Shown here: piece after piece, positions 17,056 to 26,363 of the stretch
Position numbering within the stretch: the first letter of the stretch is position 1
Layout of the letters: each line of letters starts with the position of its first letter
NCBI GenBank assembly: GCA_947644645.1
Contig: CANSAF010000018.1
Coordinates: 1-44,175, forward strand
Direction of reading: 5' to 3'
Source: an uncultured Sporosarcina sp.
Lineage (GTDB): Bacteria > Bacillota > Bacilli > Bacillales_A > Planococcaceae
DNA: 44,175 nucleotides
Translations under genes and position numbers: made by a program
Notes under the pieces: model-generated
Seen by the model: only the letters and a program-made list of their open reading frames with translations
Database searches by the model: none
What the model was told of the DNA's origin: nothing

Positions 17056-17121
17056 TCCTTTCTTATTTGGGGACGTTATTTCACCAGTTAATCCCTTGAT
17101 GCATCTGCATTCTTAAAACCC

Positions 17122-17310
17122 AGCGTCGGACGTTTATAATCTTTTTCCAACACGAATAACCCAACGTCAGACGTTAGGTAATAGAATCCTTATAACAGCA
17201 CCATTTGGAGAGCATTTTCACGTCGGACGTTCATTTTCTTCAACGTCCGACGTTGGTAATCGGAAACCCTGTTCTATCAATGTTTACACCTCATATTAAC
17301 GTTGGACAAA
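17122..17310. repeat. Five-copy palindrome cluster, consensus AACGTCNGACGTT
   Basis: Copies at 17122-17134 (one mismatch), 17163-17175 (perfect), 17219-17231 (one mismatch), 17242-17254 (perfect) and 17298-17310 (degenerate). Start-to-start spacings are 41, 56, 23 and 56 bp. A half-site GGACGTT is at 17071-17077. The cluster fills the gap between the wall-hydrolase gene and the RusA-like gene. It is probably a binding array for a dimeric protein. Confidence 0.75.
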
Positions 17311-17327
17311 TCATTTCCGTATATTTA

Positions 17328-18353
17328 CTACCCACCAACAGCCGTATATTCAGTTAAATATGGCATCGGATCTTCTTTTCCACCGGCACGAATTATTTCA
17401 AAATGTAGATGATTTCCGGTTGATGTTCCGGTTGAACCACATGTGCCGAGTACGTCCCCTTGAGAAACCACATCATTTATTTTTACTTTCGTGGAATTTA
17501 GATGGGCGTACAATGTTGTGACTTCGCCATGATTAACAATTACATGTAGCCCGTATCCATTTGACCAACCTGTTCCAGAAGCAAAAATAACATTACCGCT
17601 TTGGGCTGAAAGGATGGGGTCATTATTTGCACAAGCAAGGTCTACACCCGTATGAAGTCTTACATCGCCAAAAACGGGATGTCTTCGATAACCAAATGGA
17701 CTAGTAATCCGTAGCTCGTTTAATACAGGAAGCATCCAGTCACCTACGACATGCACTTCACAGTTCATTGTTAGCCCACCAAATTGAGCTACCAACGTAG
17801 TAACATTTGGTCCCCAATGTTTATTTAATCCGGTTGGATCATTGTCTGCTCCAATTGGGGCATACACGCTACCTAAATCTACAATCGTTGTTAAACCGTC
17901 CTTAATAATACGATTGTGCAGCGTATTCCCCATTGCGTTTAAACCATCTTCAATTGTAGGGAATGAATATAAATACTTACTACCTGTTGCGGGGTCCATC
18001 AAACCACCGGGATTGTTTTTCACCATAACCGCCGATGATGTTCCGAATCCCGTTTCATGAAAAGCCACTGCCGACATCAACACTGGGTCTATGCCATACT
18101 TTTCTGCAACATCAATAAATACTTGCCCTTTGCCTGTAAATTTTCCAGCATCATTAAATTGAGAGAAGAATACTGCTTCACTAATTTCTCCATCAGCACG
18201 ACATATCGCACCACCCCCAAAGTTCATCTGTTCATCATCTTCTTCTGTAAATATTACAAATACCCCGAAGAAAAGAAGAAGGGCAAGAAGCGAAAACATT
18301 AATAGCAAAGCTGGGCTGGCTATAACTGGTACAATCCATAACAACTTTTTCAT
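17328..18353 (-). CDS. Bifunctional wall hydrolase of the conjugation apparatus (glucosaminidase/transglycosylase-like plus M23 peptidase)
   Basis: 341 residues. One N-terminal membrane segment (about 8-36) anchors it outside the membrane. Residues 75-190 resemble lysozyme-fold glucosaminidases (GIDPVLMSAVAFHETGFGTS with a catalytic-type Glu, NNPGGLM, TIEDGLNAMG). Residues 205-335 are an M23 peptidase: RRHPVFGDVRLHTGVDLA gives the H-x3-D zinc pair and HLHFE the third ligand. It opens peptidoglycan for the secretion channel, the role of VirB1, CwlT in ICEBs1 and TcpI-type proteins. It ends the type IV secretion operon. Confidence 0.9.
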   Translation of the reverse strand: MKKLLWIVPVIASPALLLMFSLLALLLFFGVFVIFTEEDDEQMNFGGGAICRADGEISEAVFFSQFNDAGKFTGKGQVFIDVAEKYGIDPVLMSAVAFHETGFGTSSAVMVKNNPGGLMDPATGSKYLYSFPTIEDGLNAMGNTLHNRIIKDGLTTIVDLGSVYAPIGADNDPTGLNKHWGPNVTTLVAQFGGLTMNCEVHVVGDWMLPVLNELRITSPFGYRRHPVFGDVRLHTGVDLACANNDPILSAQSGNVIFASGTGWSNGYGLHVIVNHGEVTTLYAHLNSTKVKINDVVSQGDVLGTCGSTGTSTGNHLHFEIIRAGGKEDPMPYLTEYTAVGG

Positions 18354-18407
18354 ATTTATTCCACGAACTACTTACTCTTAAAAGAGGTTTTGTTCGCTCC
18401 CTCCTCC

Positions 18408-19103
18408 CTATCTTTTATCTTCATAGTTCAAGTAATACTCAACAATTTGAAATTTAAGGCTGTCGTCTTTTTCAAACATCAAACTGTAAACATCCGTATC
18501 CTTTCTGGTTTTCCCATCACGATCAATCACTTCACTTATAACCACCGCATCCCATGAAATAGCAATTAATGTCGGGGCAACAGGTTCTTTAATCTCCACT
18601 GACAGAACTTTTCTTGAAACGATTCCTTTCACATCTTTTAACCCCGTAATTTTTTCTTCTTCGCTATCTCTCAGGTAACTGATATATCCTTGATCCAGCA
18701 GTCCCTCAACGGATTCTAAATGCTTAACAGGTGATGCCTTATCAAACTCATGAAACTTTAAAGCAAATTCATTTGCAATTTCCGTTGTTTTCTCCAAATC
18801 CTTATTGCTGAACATATCGCTTTGAGTCGGATTTTTTGAAACTTCCTCTGGTATTTTCAAATAGTTCTTTTCAGGCTTCTCTTCTACAACGTCAATATTT
18901 CCACTTCCTTCTTTTGAAGTATATTGCCATATATTTTCTTCCTCATTTTCATTTGGGGTTTGTATAGAATTATCATCTACACTGTTCTTCTTTCCTTTAT
19001 CGACAAAACCGATAATAAAACCCAATAATAAAAGCGTGACAGCTAGACCCATCACGCCATAAGAAACTATTCTTTTTGTTTTCTCACTCACTGAAAGTGT
19101 CAA
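18408..19103 (-). CDS. Single-pass conjugation protein, VirB8/TcpC-like in layout
   Basis: 231 residues. One membrane segment (IVSYGVMGLAVTLLLLGFII, about 12-32), a polar linker to about 95, then an alpha+beta extracytoplasmic domain ending in strands APTLIAISWDAVVI and SLKFQIVEYYLNYE. Such a layout fits NTF2-like assembly factors of Gram-positive type IV systems, but no sequence signature decides it. Start TTG at 19103 follows AAGGGAG without spacing; GTG at 19091 is the alternative. It lies between the VirB6-like and wall-hydrolase genes. Confidence 0.5.
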   Translation of the reverse strand: MTLSVSEKTKRIVSYGVMGLAVTLLLLGFIIGFVDKGKKNSVDDNSIQTPNENEEENIWQYTSKEGSGNIDVVEEKPEKNYLKIPEEVSKNPTQSDMFSNKDLEKTTEIANEFALKFHEFDKASPVKHLESVEGLLDQGYISYLRDSEEEKITGLKDVKGIVSRKVLSVEIKEPVAPTLIAISWDAVVISEVIDRDGKTRKDTDVYSLMFEKDDSLKFQIVEYYLNYEDKR

Positions 19104-19146
19104 CTCCCTTTTCTAGTTATTATGCTAGTTTCAAAAAACTCATTTA

Positions 19147-21657
19147 CTACTCTGGAAAATTATCTAACGATTTCAGGTTATTGCCTTCAATAATGGCTTT
19201 TCTTTCCTTTTCCAATTCGATGGCCCTTCTTTCATTTTCAATGTTGCTAGCAAACGTGTCTGCAAAACCATTTTTCCATTCGCCTTTTTCAGCTTGTTCA
19301 ACTACCAAATCGAAATGTCTGTTCATTTCACTTGGACTGACATTGTTTAAACCACGATCACCTAATTTATCCAGGGTTTGATTAATCATTTCGGCTGGCA
19401 CACCTTTGTTCGCAAGCTCATTTGTCACCATTGATTTATTCAAATGAAGTTCATATTCCACTTCACCGTATACATCTTGCTTCTCTTTCTGTAGTTGAAT
19501 CGTTTTTCTTTCATCAGCAATACCTTTTGCAAATGTCGCAGCATAGTCATCATTCAATTCGCCTTGCATCATCAATTTGTCGTGTTGCGAATGCAATTCT
19601 TTCGGACTTACATCGTGCAAACCTTGTTGATCTAAAGCAGTCATTGTTGCATCAATCATTTCTGATGGGATTCCTTTGTCAGACAGAACTGCTTTTGTTT
19701 GTTCTCGTTTTTGTTCTCTTCCGGCAAATAATAAATCTTTTTCTTTTTCGATTGCATTGCTTCTTCGGTCATCTGAAATACCTTTAGCAAACGTTTGAGC
19801 AAAATTACCGTCCAAATCACCTTTATTACTAATTTTCGCAAATTGCTCATTCATTTCTTCATCACTTAAATTGGTTATCCCTTCTTTTTCAAGGGCTTCC
19901 CCCGTCTCCTCTTTCATTTCAGGGGTCAAGTTTTTTTCATCCATAAAGCCGGCTAACTTACCCTTGTCAGTAGCAGAAAGCTTTGCAGCTTGTTGAGTTT
20001 TTGTCATCTTACTCAAGTGGGCAAGATGTTGGGCTTTCATCGCAGAGCCGGCAACGTCACTTATACCACCTTCACCTGTTGCAACCTTACCAACAGATCC
20101 ACCAATTGCTGCACCTGTCATAGCACCAGCTGGACCTCCAACCGCAGCACCCGCAACAGCACCGCCAACAGTAGCAACATTTTGTACACCCTTTTTAAAT
20201 GGAGCTGTGAACGTTCCAGAACTTTCTCTTAGGTCACGAATTGCATTCGATCCAGACGAGAATATATCTTTGATTCTGTTCCGTAGAATAAAAATTGTTC
20301 CGAATAATAATAAATTGAACGTAGCTGCACCCACATAGCTATAAAACGGGTTTGAACCCCCACTGATTGATTTAAAATCACCAGCGTAAATAATATCTGA
20401 AATTACAAATACAATTAACGCAATGAATGATACAAATATCTTCAAAGCTAACGGGATACCTAACTCAATGAAATACCGTTTCAAAACATTAAATTGTCCT
20501 GGAATTGCACCAATCAGTAAAGCAAAGGGCGCAAGAGCTGCAATGACCATAAACCAGAACTGAAATAGAATTAAACAAAGTGATAATAAATAGATTGGTA
20601 GTGAGACTAACCCATTAATCATCATGTAGAAATATGAGAAAGCTAATCGGCTATTTACTGCGGAATACTTCATCATGTTGTTTCCGTACTTTTCCACCGA
20701 GGCTTCCTGCTCTATAACTTTTCTTTGTCTATCTTCGCCAAGAGGCACTTTTAGAATATTTTTAACCCGCTGGATTCCGCTATTTCTATCACCATCACCT
20801 AGCGTCTCTATATCGTGCGTACCATACTGCATATACAAATAAGGTCTATCTACAAACATTCCCCATATACTGTCTTTCATTTTTACTCTTGGGTCACCAA
20901 TATTAACATTGGATTCTGGTACCAATGATTCGGAATCTTGAGAATGACTTGGAAGACTAACAACAAAGCCACTTAATTCTGTTGTTATTTTATTAGCGCC
21001 TGTTAACAACGTTGTGTAGTTTGCAAACATCAGAATTGCGATTGTTAATGCGATAATCGTTTGAAAGACAGAAGAAAAAGACTCAAAAAAAGCACGTTTA
21101 ATAATGAACACGTACAATGCATACAAACCCGTTATTATAGCGATTAACTTCACTAAATTCCCAAATAGACCATTCCCAATACTAAACATTCCTCCTGAAA
21201 TGCCGGTGATATTGGACATTAAGGTATCTAGTTCTATAATTATTTTCTCGGTGAAATCAGCGGTATAAGCCAAGTCATACATAATTAACATTGTATATGT
21301 CAAAAATATATTTATATCAAAAACAATATTGTTAACCAAATTAACCATTTCACTTAATTTATTCCCAACATTCTCTTTAACGTCAGCCCACCCAAAAAGT
21401 TTATCGTAAGTATCAGCCCAAAACTTTCCCCCTTCGTCATATGACTCTACGTCCTTATCCGAAACTGCATCTAAGTGATAATAAGATTTTCCGTCGTCTT
21501 TAAATTCACCATATTGATCCGTAATAATATCCATGATATCGGACATCTTATTTGGCTCTTCGCCATTATTAGCTGACCCGTAGTTTGGTACTCCTAGACA
21601 AAAAAGCAGAAAAGTCATCACGAATACTATTAATACTTTTTTATAGTTTAGCTTCAT
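19147..21657 (-). CDS. VirB6/TrbL-like polytopic conjugation protein with C-terminal repeats
   Basis: 836 residues. A signal-peptide-like start (to about 29), about seven further membrane segments between 110 and 470, a Gly/Ala-rich hinge (about 500-535: GGAVAGAAVGGPAGAMTG), and a charged cytoplasmic tail. The tail holds three ~85-residue repeats with the pattern KG(V/I)P-x-EMI...L-x2-(Q/R)GL-x2-VSP-x-E(M/L), then FA-x-TFA-x2-I-x2-ER. The layout is that of the large inner-membrane channel subunits of Tn916/ICEBs1-type elements. No Shine-Dalgarno is visible before the ATG, and a terminator hairpin ends only 19 bp upstream, which is odd. Confidence 0.8.
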   Translation of the reverse strand: MKLNYKKVLIVFVMTFLLFCLGVPNYGSANNGEEPNKMSDIMDIITDQYGEFKDDGKSYYHLDAVSDKDVESYDEGGKFWADTYDKLFGWADVKENVGNKLSEMVNLVNNIVFDINIFLTYTMLIMYDLAYTADFTEKIIIELDTLMSNITGISGGMFSIGNGLFGNLVKLIAIITGLYALYVFIIKRAFFESFSSVFQTIIALTIAILMFANYTTLLTGANKITTELSGFVVSLPSHSQDSESLVPESNVNIGDPRVKMKDSIWGMFVDRPYLYMQYGTHDIETLGDGDRNSGIQRVKNILKVPLGEDRQRKVIEQEASVEKYGNNMMKYSAVNSRLAFSYFYMMINGLVSLPIYLLSLCLILFQFWFMVIAALAPFALLIGAIPGQFNVLKRYFIELGIPLALKIFVSFIALIVFVISDIIYAGDFKSISGGSNPFYSYVGAATFNLLLFGTIFILRNRIKDIFSSGSNAIRDLRESSGTFTAPFKKGVQNVATVGGAVAGAAVGGPAGAMTGAAIGGSVGKVATGEGGISDVAGSAMKAQHLAHLSKMTKTQQAAKLSATDKGKLAGFMDEKNLTPEMKEETGEALEKEGITNLSDEEMNEQFAKISNKGDLDGNFAQTFAKGISDDRRSNAIEKEKDLLFAGREQKREQTKAVLSDKGIPSEMIDATMTALDQQGLHDVSPKELHSQHDKLMMQGELNDDYAATFAKGIADERKTIQLQKEKQDVYGEVEYELHLNKSMVTNELANKGVPAEMINQTLDKLGDRGLNNVSPSEMNRHFDLVVEQAEKGEWKNGFADTFASNIENERRAIELEKERKAIIEGNNLKSLDNFPE

Positions 21658-21675
21658 ATAATTTTAGGCAATAAA

Positions 21676-21705
21676 AATAACCCTTCTCATTAAGCAAGGG
21701 TTATT
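21676..21705 (-). terminator. Intrinsic terminator directly before the VirB6-like gene
   Basis: Perfect 10-bp stem AATAACCCTT/AAGGGTTATT, loop of 10 nt, minus-strand tail TTATTGCC. It is only 19 bp from the next start codon, so the VirB6-like gene must be transcribed through it unless a promoter overlaps the hairpin. Confidence 0.75.
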
Positions 21706-21750
21706 CGGAGCCAGTTACCTCCTTACATATTTATTTTTTCAATACAATCA

Positions 21751-22302
21751 TTATTTATCCTTTACTTCTAAAGGTAATTCATGAAGCACTGTTCCAGTTT
21801 CATCATTGGCATCGTTTATCATTTCAGGTCTGAACTCTGTGTAATCTCTGACTTTCCACTCTTTATCCTCGTTCTCTATTAAAACAATCCAACTGTTGAC
21901 AATTACCCCTTTATCATCAGGTCTACTATATCTATAATAAACCTCATTGATTTCTTCGTCGTAAAAGTTATCATATCTTCTTAATTCATACATCCCATCA
22001 AGTTTATCAAACTCTTCAGGTAACCTATGCTTATCCAATAGATAATCACTTTCTTCTTTTAGCTTTTCAATACCTTCAGCCGATAAATATTTAAGAATCT
22101 CAGGATAGTTCTGTTCTATCTTAACCACCATAAAATCATGCGCTATTTCATCAGTTTCTTTAAATACTTCTTCATATTTCTCCGCATTAGCATTTTCTTC
22201 TTTTTCTACCGTTTCGCTTTCTTTCCCATCCGAATTACAGCCCGCAATTAGAAAAGTCATACCTAACACTGCTGCTAGGCTTAGTATACGTTTTTTATTC
22301 AA
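21751..22302 (-). CDS. Conjugation lipoprotein, NTF2-like layout
   Basis: 183 residues from a TTG at 22302 with AGGAAGTG upstream: MNKKRILSLAAVLGMTFLIAGC carries a lipobox (LIAGC), so the mature protein is anchored by its cysteine outside the membrane. After an acidic linker, a small alpha+beta domain follows (NSWIVLIENEDKEWKVRDYTEF), a common shape in transfer lipoproteins. The longer frame to 22338 overlaps the virB4 stop and would hide the signal peptide behind a non-typical start. It lies between VirB4 and VirB6 genes. Confidence 0.7.
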   Translation of the reverse strand: MNKKRILSLAAVLGMTFLIAGCNSDGKESETVEKEENANAEKYEEVFKETDEIAHDFMVVKIEQNYPEILKYLSAEGIEKLKEESDYLLDKHRLPEEFDKLDGMYELRRYDNFYDEEINEVYYRYSRPDDKGVIVNSWIVLIENEDKEWKVRDYTEFRPEMINDANDETGTVLHELPLEVKDK

Positions 22303-22334
22303 TATGACACTTCCTTTCGTTGAGTTGTATATTA

Positions 22335-24923
22335 TCATACTACTCTATCTTTTTCACGCTCTCTTTCCTCTTCGGATGATGTTGAAGAATCAAATGCATC
22401 TAACAACTCAACAAACACCGGATTAATTTTCACAACGGCAGAACGACCATAAATATCTTGAAATAAAGCTTCACCACGATCCAATGCTTTTAACGTTTCG
22501 ATATTTGCATTTGTTTTGGGTAGGTTCAAATAACTTAACATTTCTTCCGCTTCACTAGTTTTACGCAATCCAAAACTAAATTTCATTCCCATGTTTGCAA
22601 CATCATTTCCATGGTCAGAAGCATTTTGCGACCCCTTAATCAAAGTCGTGTTATAGAAACGACCCATTCGGACGATAAAATCCATTAATTCAGCTCCAAT
22701 TGGACTTCGTTCGATTGCACTTGCTTCGTCTTGTAGAATGAACTTGTGTGTGCCTCTATCGCTTTTAAACATGTATTGCTTTGTCCAAGCAGTGATTGAA
22801 ATCATAATTGCTTCCGATATCTTGTGAATCGTTCTAGCGTTCTTCTTCTCACTAGATGATGGCAAGTTAAGGTTTTGAATCATAAGTACTTGAATCGGTT
22901 TGTCATGTTCTAACACTTTAAAATTTTGCCCCACTTCCCCAAATAGCAACATGGAGAGTTGATTGCGTTTCAACGTCTCTAGCGTACCTCTCAACCGTTC
23001 TAGTGCTTCATAGCGGCTATTCGACATACTTTCTGGACGAAGGTCATACAACTCATGTAAATATGTTAGAACCCTTCCAATACATGGATCATCTTCATTT
23101 GATACTTCTTCAACTGCTTCACTCAAAATATTGTAAGCATCTTCGTTCAAATTAATGTTTGCCAGATACGAAAGAATGTCCATAGTAATGTCTTTCGCTT
23201 CCTCAATACTTGTACTTGTTCTAAATGGGTCAAGTGAACCGGCATCGTCGGGATCTGAACCGAGCGTCCAAACTTCTATGAACTCTTTCGGAATGAACGG
23301 GAGTCCCTTATCCCATCCTGTTCTATCACCTTTAGGATCTATGATTAACCCTTTGGAGCCAGTAAGTGTTGCAAGATAAATAAACAGATTCATAAAGAAG
23401 GATTTTCCTCGTCCTGTCATTCCAGCAACGAGAACTGAAATTGAATCTACTACGTTACCAAGCCCATCAAATGCCTTGGCTGCTAAATCGGGCTGGATGA
23501 AGACTGGCTTTGAAAACTGTGAAGTATGTCCGATATAGAATCCTCGATTATCCCCAATGTTTGTAGTAGCACCGAACATCATTCCAGCTAACACACCCGG
23601 AGCAACTTCCATCTTATAATCATCGTGATACTTTTTTGAGCCGGGAATAGCTTCCAATAAGAAATGGACTTGCTCACCATAAGGTGCGACAATTTTCAAA
23701 CCGTACTTTGATAATTCATTTCGCAACAAACCAACCCTCGTCTTTAATTGTTCTTCAGTTTCGGCAGTTACTTTAAAGACGAACGATACAGCAAATCCAG
23801 GAAATCCTGTTTGCTTAAAATAATTTTCCATTTGGATTGTTCCACTTTGTGAAACATCGACACTCATATCCACGTCTTGACCGCCCTTTTGAGCTTCATT
23901 GCGTTGATCTTTGAATTCCAACTTTGCATTACTTAATTTTTTCTTAATTATTTCATTCGGTTGATTTTCCGCGCGAATCGAAACGGTTAACGGAAAGGGC
24001 ATTCGCAATTGAATCCGGTATAGCCATTCACTACCGGGATGATGCTGAACATCGTCCATATATTCAATCGTTAAGTATTGGCAATACAGACTTTCAATCT
24101 CATTCGCATCAGTAATTCGACTCAACATCAATGTCTTAGGACCAATTTCTTTGATATTCGTATTTTGCACATCAAAGAATTCCTTCTTATTATTACGAAT
24201 CGCTTTATATTTCTTTCCTTGCATATCAATCCCTTCAACTTCTTTACCAATTTCATATGAATTACGAAGCTGCACATCCGTATTGTTATTTCTTGTACTG
24301 AAACTTTTTTCAATAATAAATACTAATTCCTCCGTCGTTACTTTTTGAATCCGTGAACCGAATGAGTTAGCTATTGATGATTCTATTGACACGGCTTGGC
24401 TTTGAAAAGCTTTAATTTGGCTTTCTAAAATGTCATCGGGATACAATCCTAACGCTTGATATAAAGGAGAACTGAATCCTTCAATAAACTTCTTAACAGA
24501 TGTAAGGGCATTGATACCAGCATTACCCGAGGCATATTTATTTTTCTCGGGATCTAGTTGAATACCAATGTAGTGATGATACTCACTAGACTCATTCAAT
24601 TCCCGTTCATTTTCTAAAGCTCTTTTGACTTGATTTATATACTGAATGCCATTTTCTTTCAACGGATAACTTTTCATATTCATTTCATTAATTGTAGCGT
24701 TCAAAATACCTGTAATATTCGTTGGATTAGGAATCACTAAATAATGTAAATCAAGACCAATATTTGTTAGAAAAGACATCTGTTGTTGAAATGGAATTAT
24801 TTTCTCATCATCTTCTAAAAAGTCATAATTAAATCCATCTATTTTGTAATATGCCCAAACTGTTCTATCATGGGCAAATATTAAATTATTTTCTATATGC
24901 TTAATCGGAAACTCGATTTTCAA
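22335..24923 (-). CDS. VirB4-family conjugation ATPase
   Basis: 862 residues. Walker A GMTGRGKSF at 501-509, LIIDPKGDRTGW shortly after, Walker B FILQDEASAIE near 728-738, and GSQNASD further on. These are landmarks of VirB4/TraC ATPases (ConE in ICEBs1, TcpF in pCW3). The N-terminal ~480 residues form the membrane-docking half. It powers assembly of and transport through the secretion channel at the inner face of the membrane. Its length is normal. The terminator-like hairpin at 24958 lies 35 bp before the ATG. Confidence 0.9.
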   Translation of the reverse strand: MKIEFPIKHIENNLIFAHDRTVWAYYKIDGFNYDFLEDDEKIIPFQQQMSFLTNIGLDLHYLVIPNPTNITGILNATINEMNMKSYPLKENGIQYINQVKRALENERELNESSEYHHYIGIQLDPEKNKYASGNAGINALTSVKKFIEGFSSPLYQALGLYPDDILESQIKAFQSQAVSIESSIANSFGSRIQKVTTEELVFIIEKSFSTRNNNTDVQLRNSYEIGKEVEGIDMQGKKYKAIRNNKKEFFDVQNTNIKEIGPKTLMLSRITDANEIESLYCQYLTIEYMDDVQHHPGSEWLYRIQLRMPFPLTVSIRAENQPNEIIKKKLSNAKLEFKDQRNEAQKGGQDVDMSVDVSQSGTIQMENYFKQTGFPGFAVSFVFKVTAETEEQLKTRVGLLRNELSKYGLKIVAPYGEQVHFLLEAIPGSKKYHDDYKMEVAPGVLAGMMFGATTNIGDNRGFYIGHTSQFSKPVFIQPDLAAKAFDGLGNVVDSISVLVAGMTGRGKSFFMNLFIYLATLTGSKGLIIDPKGDRTGWDKGLPFIPKEFIEVWTLGSDPDDAGSLDPFRTSTSIEEAKDITMDILSYLANINLNEDAYNILSEAVEEVSNEDDPCIGRVLTYLHELYDLRPESMSNSRYEALERLRGTLETLKRNQLSMLLFGEVGQNFKVLEHDKPIQVLMIQNLNLPSSSEKKNARTIHKISEAIMISITAWTKQYMFKSDRGTHKFILQDEASAIERSPIGAELMDFIVRMGRFYNTTLIKGSQNASDHGNDVANMGMKFSFGLRKTSEAEEMLSYLNLPKTNANIETLKALDRGEALFQDIYGRSAVVKINPVFVELLDAFDSSTSSEEEREREKDRVV

Positions 24924-24957
24924 TGTGTACCACTTCCTTCATAGTTTTTTAATAACA

Positions 24958-24988
24958 AAAGAAGCCGCAAATTAAACACAGCTTCTTT
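24958..24988 (-). terminator. Terminator-like hairpin before the VirB4 gene
   Basis: 8-bp perfect stem AAAGAAGC/GCTTCTTT with a 15-nt loop; minus-strand tail TTGTTATT. It is 35 bp before the VirB4 start. Confidence 0.55.
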
Positions 24989-24996
24989 CATTATCA

Positions 24997-26337
24997 TTAT
25001 TCTGCATCCTCGTTCGGTCCGATAGAAATAACGGGTTCTTCTAGTTGTTCCGAATCTGTAGGGTTTGTCGGTTCTGCTGGTTCTTCCAGTTCTGTGTTTG
25101 GATTTCCAGGTTCTACTGGATCAGTTGGAAGTTCTGGTTCAATTGGGTCAATCGGTTCCACTGGGTGTACAGGTTCCGTTGGGTCTTCTGTTTCTGTGGG
25201 AACTTCAGGATCGGCAGGTTCTACTGGAATAGTAGGTATTTCTGGTTCTGACGGTTCTGACGGTTCTGACGGTTCTGACGGTTCTACTGGTTCTACCGGT
25301 TCCTCGGGATTAATTGGTTCAGTTGGATCCTCCGTTTCCTCTGGATCAGTCGGGTATTCGGGTTCAATAGGTTCTACTGGATTAGTTGGCTCTTCCGGGT
25401 CCGTCGGTTCTTCTGGTTCTGCTGGATCAACAGGAACTACTGGTTCCACAGGGTCCGTTGGGTCTTCTGGAATTATAGGCTCCTCGGGTTCCAATGGTAC
25501 ATCAGGTTCTACTGGATTCTCAGGCTCTGTTGGTAACACTGGATTTGTTGGTGCTTCTGGTGCTTCAGGAATCACTGGTTTTATTGGATTTTCCGGCTCC
25601 ACAGGATTCGTTGGTTCTTCCGGAGTTGTCGGTACTTCAGGTTCCATTGGCTTTGCTGGAACTAGCGGTTTTTGCGGTACAGTTTGTTCTTCTGGATTCG
25701 GAGATTCAATTGGGTTTGTTGTTTCTTCTTGTTCTACCGGTTCCGAAATAACTGGATTAGATGGTTTCTTTTGCTCTATCGGCTTCTTAAAATCTATTGG
25801 TTTAGTTGATTGCACGGACTCAATTGGCTTTTCAAGCCCCACTGTCTCTATATTTTCTTCCGGCACAACGGAATCCTTTAGCACAGGTTCTATCATTGCT
25901 ACATCGTCGGAAGATATCTCAGTTTTCTCCTCTTTTGCAACAGCAATAATAGAATCATTCAGTTCTTTAAAATCATCTTCTTCATCAAAAAAAGATATGT
26001 GTTGCACATCATTCTTTTTAACATTCGCAATGGAATCGTCCAAATCCAAATATTCATCATCAAAGAATGTTACATCTGATTCTTCATTTTCAGCAGCCTG
26101 TGCAATCATCACTTCAAGGACATCTTCAGTTTCTGTTAATTCCTCGTCGAAAGTATATCTATCAACGACTTTACTATCATCCTTTTTCTTGATTTGTTCT
26201 TCATGTTTTTCTTCTGTGGTTTTTTCTTTCAATATGTTATAGCTGGTATATCCTACACCACTAGCTAATACGGCCGACAGGGCAATTGATCCGACCACCG
26301 TCACTTTCTTCTTCATATCTTTATTTTCAATTGACAA
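24997..26337 (-). CDS. Membrane-anchored Pro/Glu/Thr repeat surface protein
   Basis: 446 residues from a TTG at 26337 with GGGAGGA upstream. One N-terminal membrane segment (VTVVGSIALSAVLASGVGYTSY), an acidic region to about 165, then about 270 residues of short proline repeats of the type EEPTNPVEP and PSEPSEPSEP. No LPxTG motif is visible at the C-terminus. Such rods form extended spacers through the cell wall. Its position inside the secretion operon, between the TcpE-TPR and VirB4 genes, suggests a role in spanning the wall or contacting the recipient. The plus-strand Gly/Ser frame over the same bases is only a shadow of the repeat. Confidence 0.75.
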   Translation of the reverse strand: MSIENKDMKKKVTVVGSIALSAVLASGVGYTSYNILKEKTTEEKHEEQIKKKDDSKVVDRYTFDEELTETEDVLEVMIAQAAENEESDVTFFDDEYLDLDDSIANVKKNDVQHISFFDEEDDFKELNDSIIAVAKEEKTEISSDDVAMIEPVLKDSVVPEENIETVGLEKPIESVQSTKPIDFKKPIEQKKPSNPVISEPVEQEETTNPIESPNPEEQTVPQKPLVPAKPMEPEVPTTPEEPTNPVEPENPIKPVIPEAPEAPTNPVLPTEPENPVEPDVPLEPEEPIIPEDPTDPVEPVVPVDPAEPEEPTDPEEPTNPVEPIEPEYPTDPEETEDPTEPINPEEPVEPVEPSEPSEPSEPSEPEIPTIPVEPADPEVPTETEDPTEPVHPVEPIDPIEPELPTDPVEPGNPNTELEEPAEPTNPTDSEQLEEPVISIGPNEDAE

Positions 26338-26363
26338 GTAAATTCCTCCCATGAAATGCTTTT

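Noticed and set aside
16875-17310. CRISPR-like array
   Set aside because: The repeats are 13-bp palindromes with unequal spacing and no spacer-repeat order or cas genes.
25094-26242. Long plus-strand Gly/Ser-repeat frame (collagen-like)
   Set aside because: It is the reverse complement of the proline-repeat gene; codon repeats of the real gene keep this frame open. No ribosome site, and all neighbours are on the minus strand.
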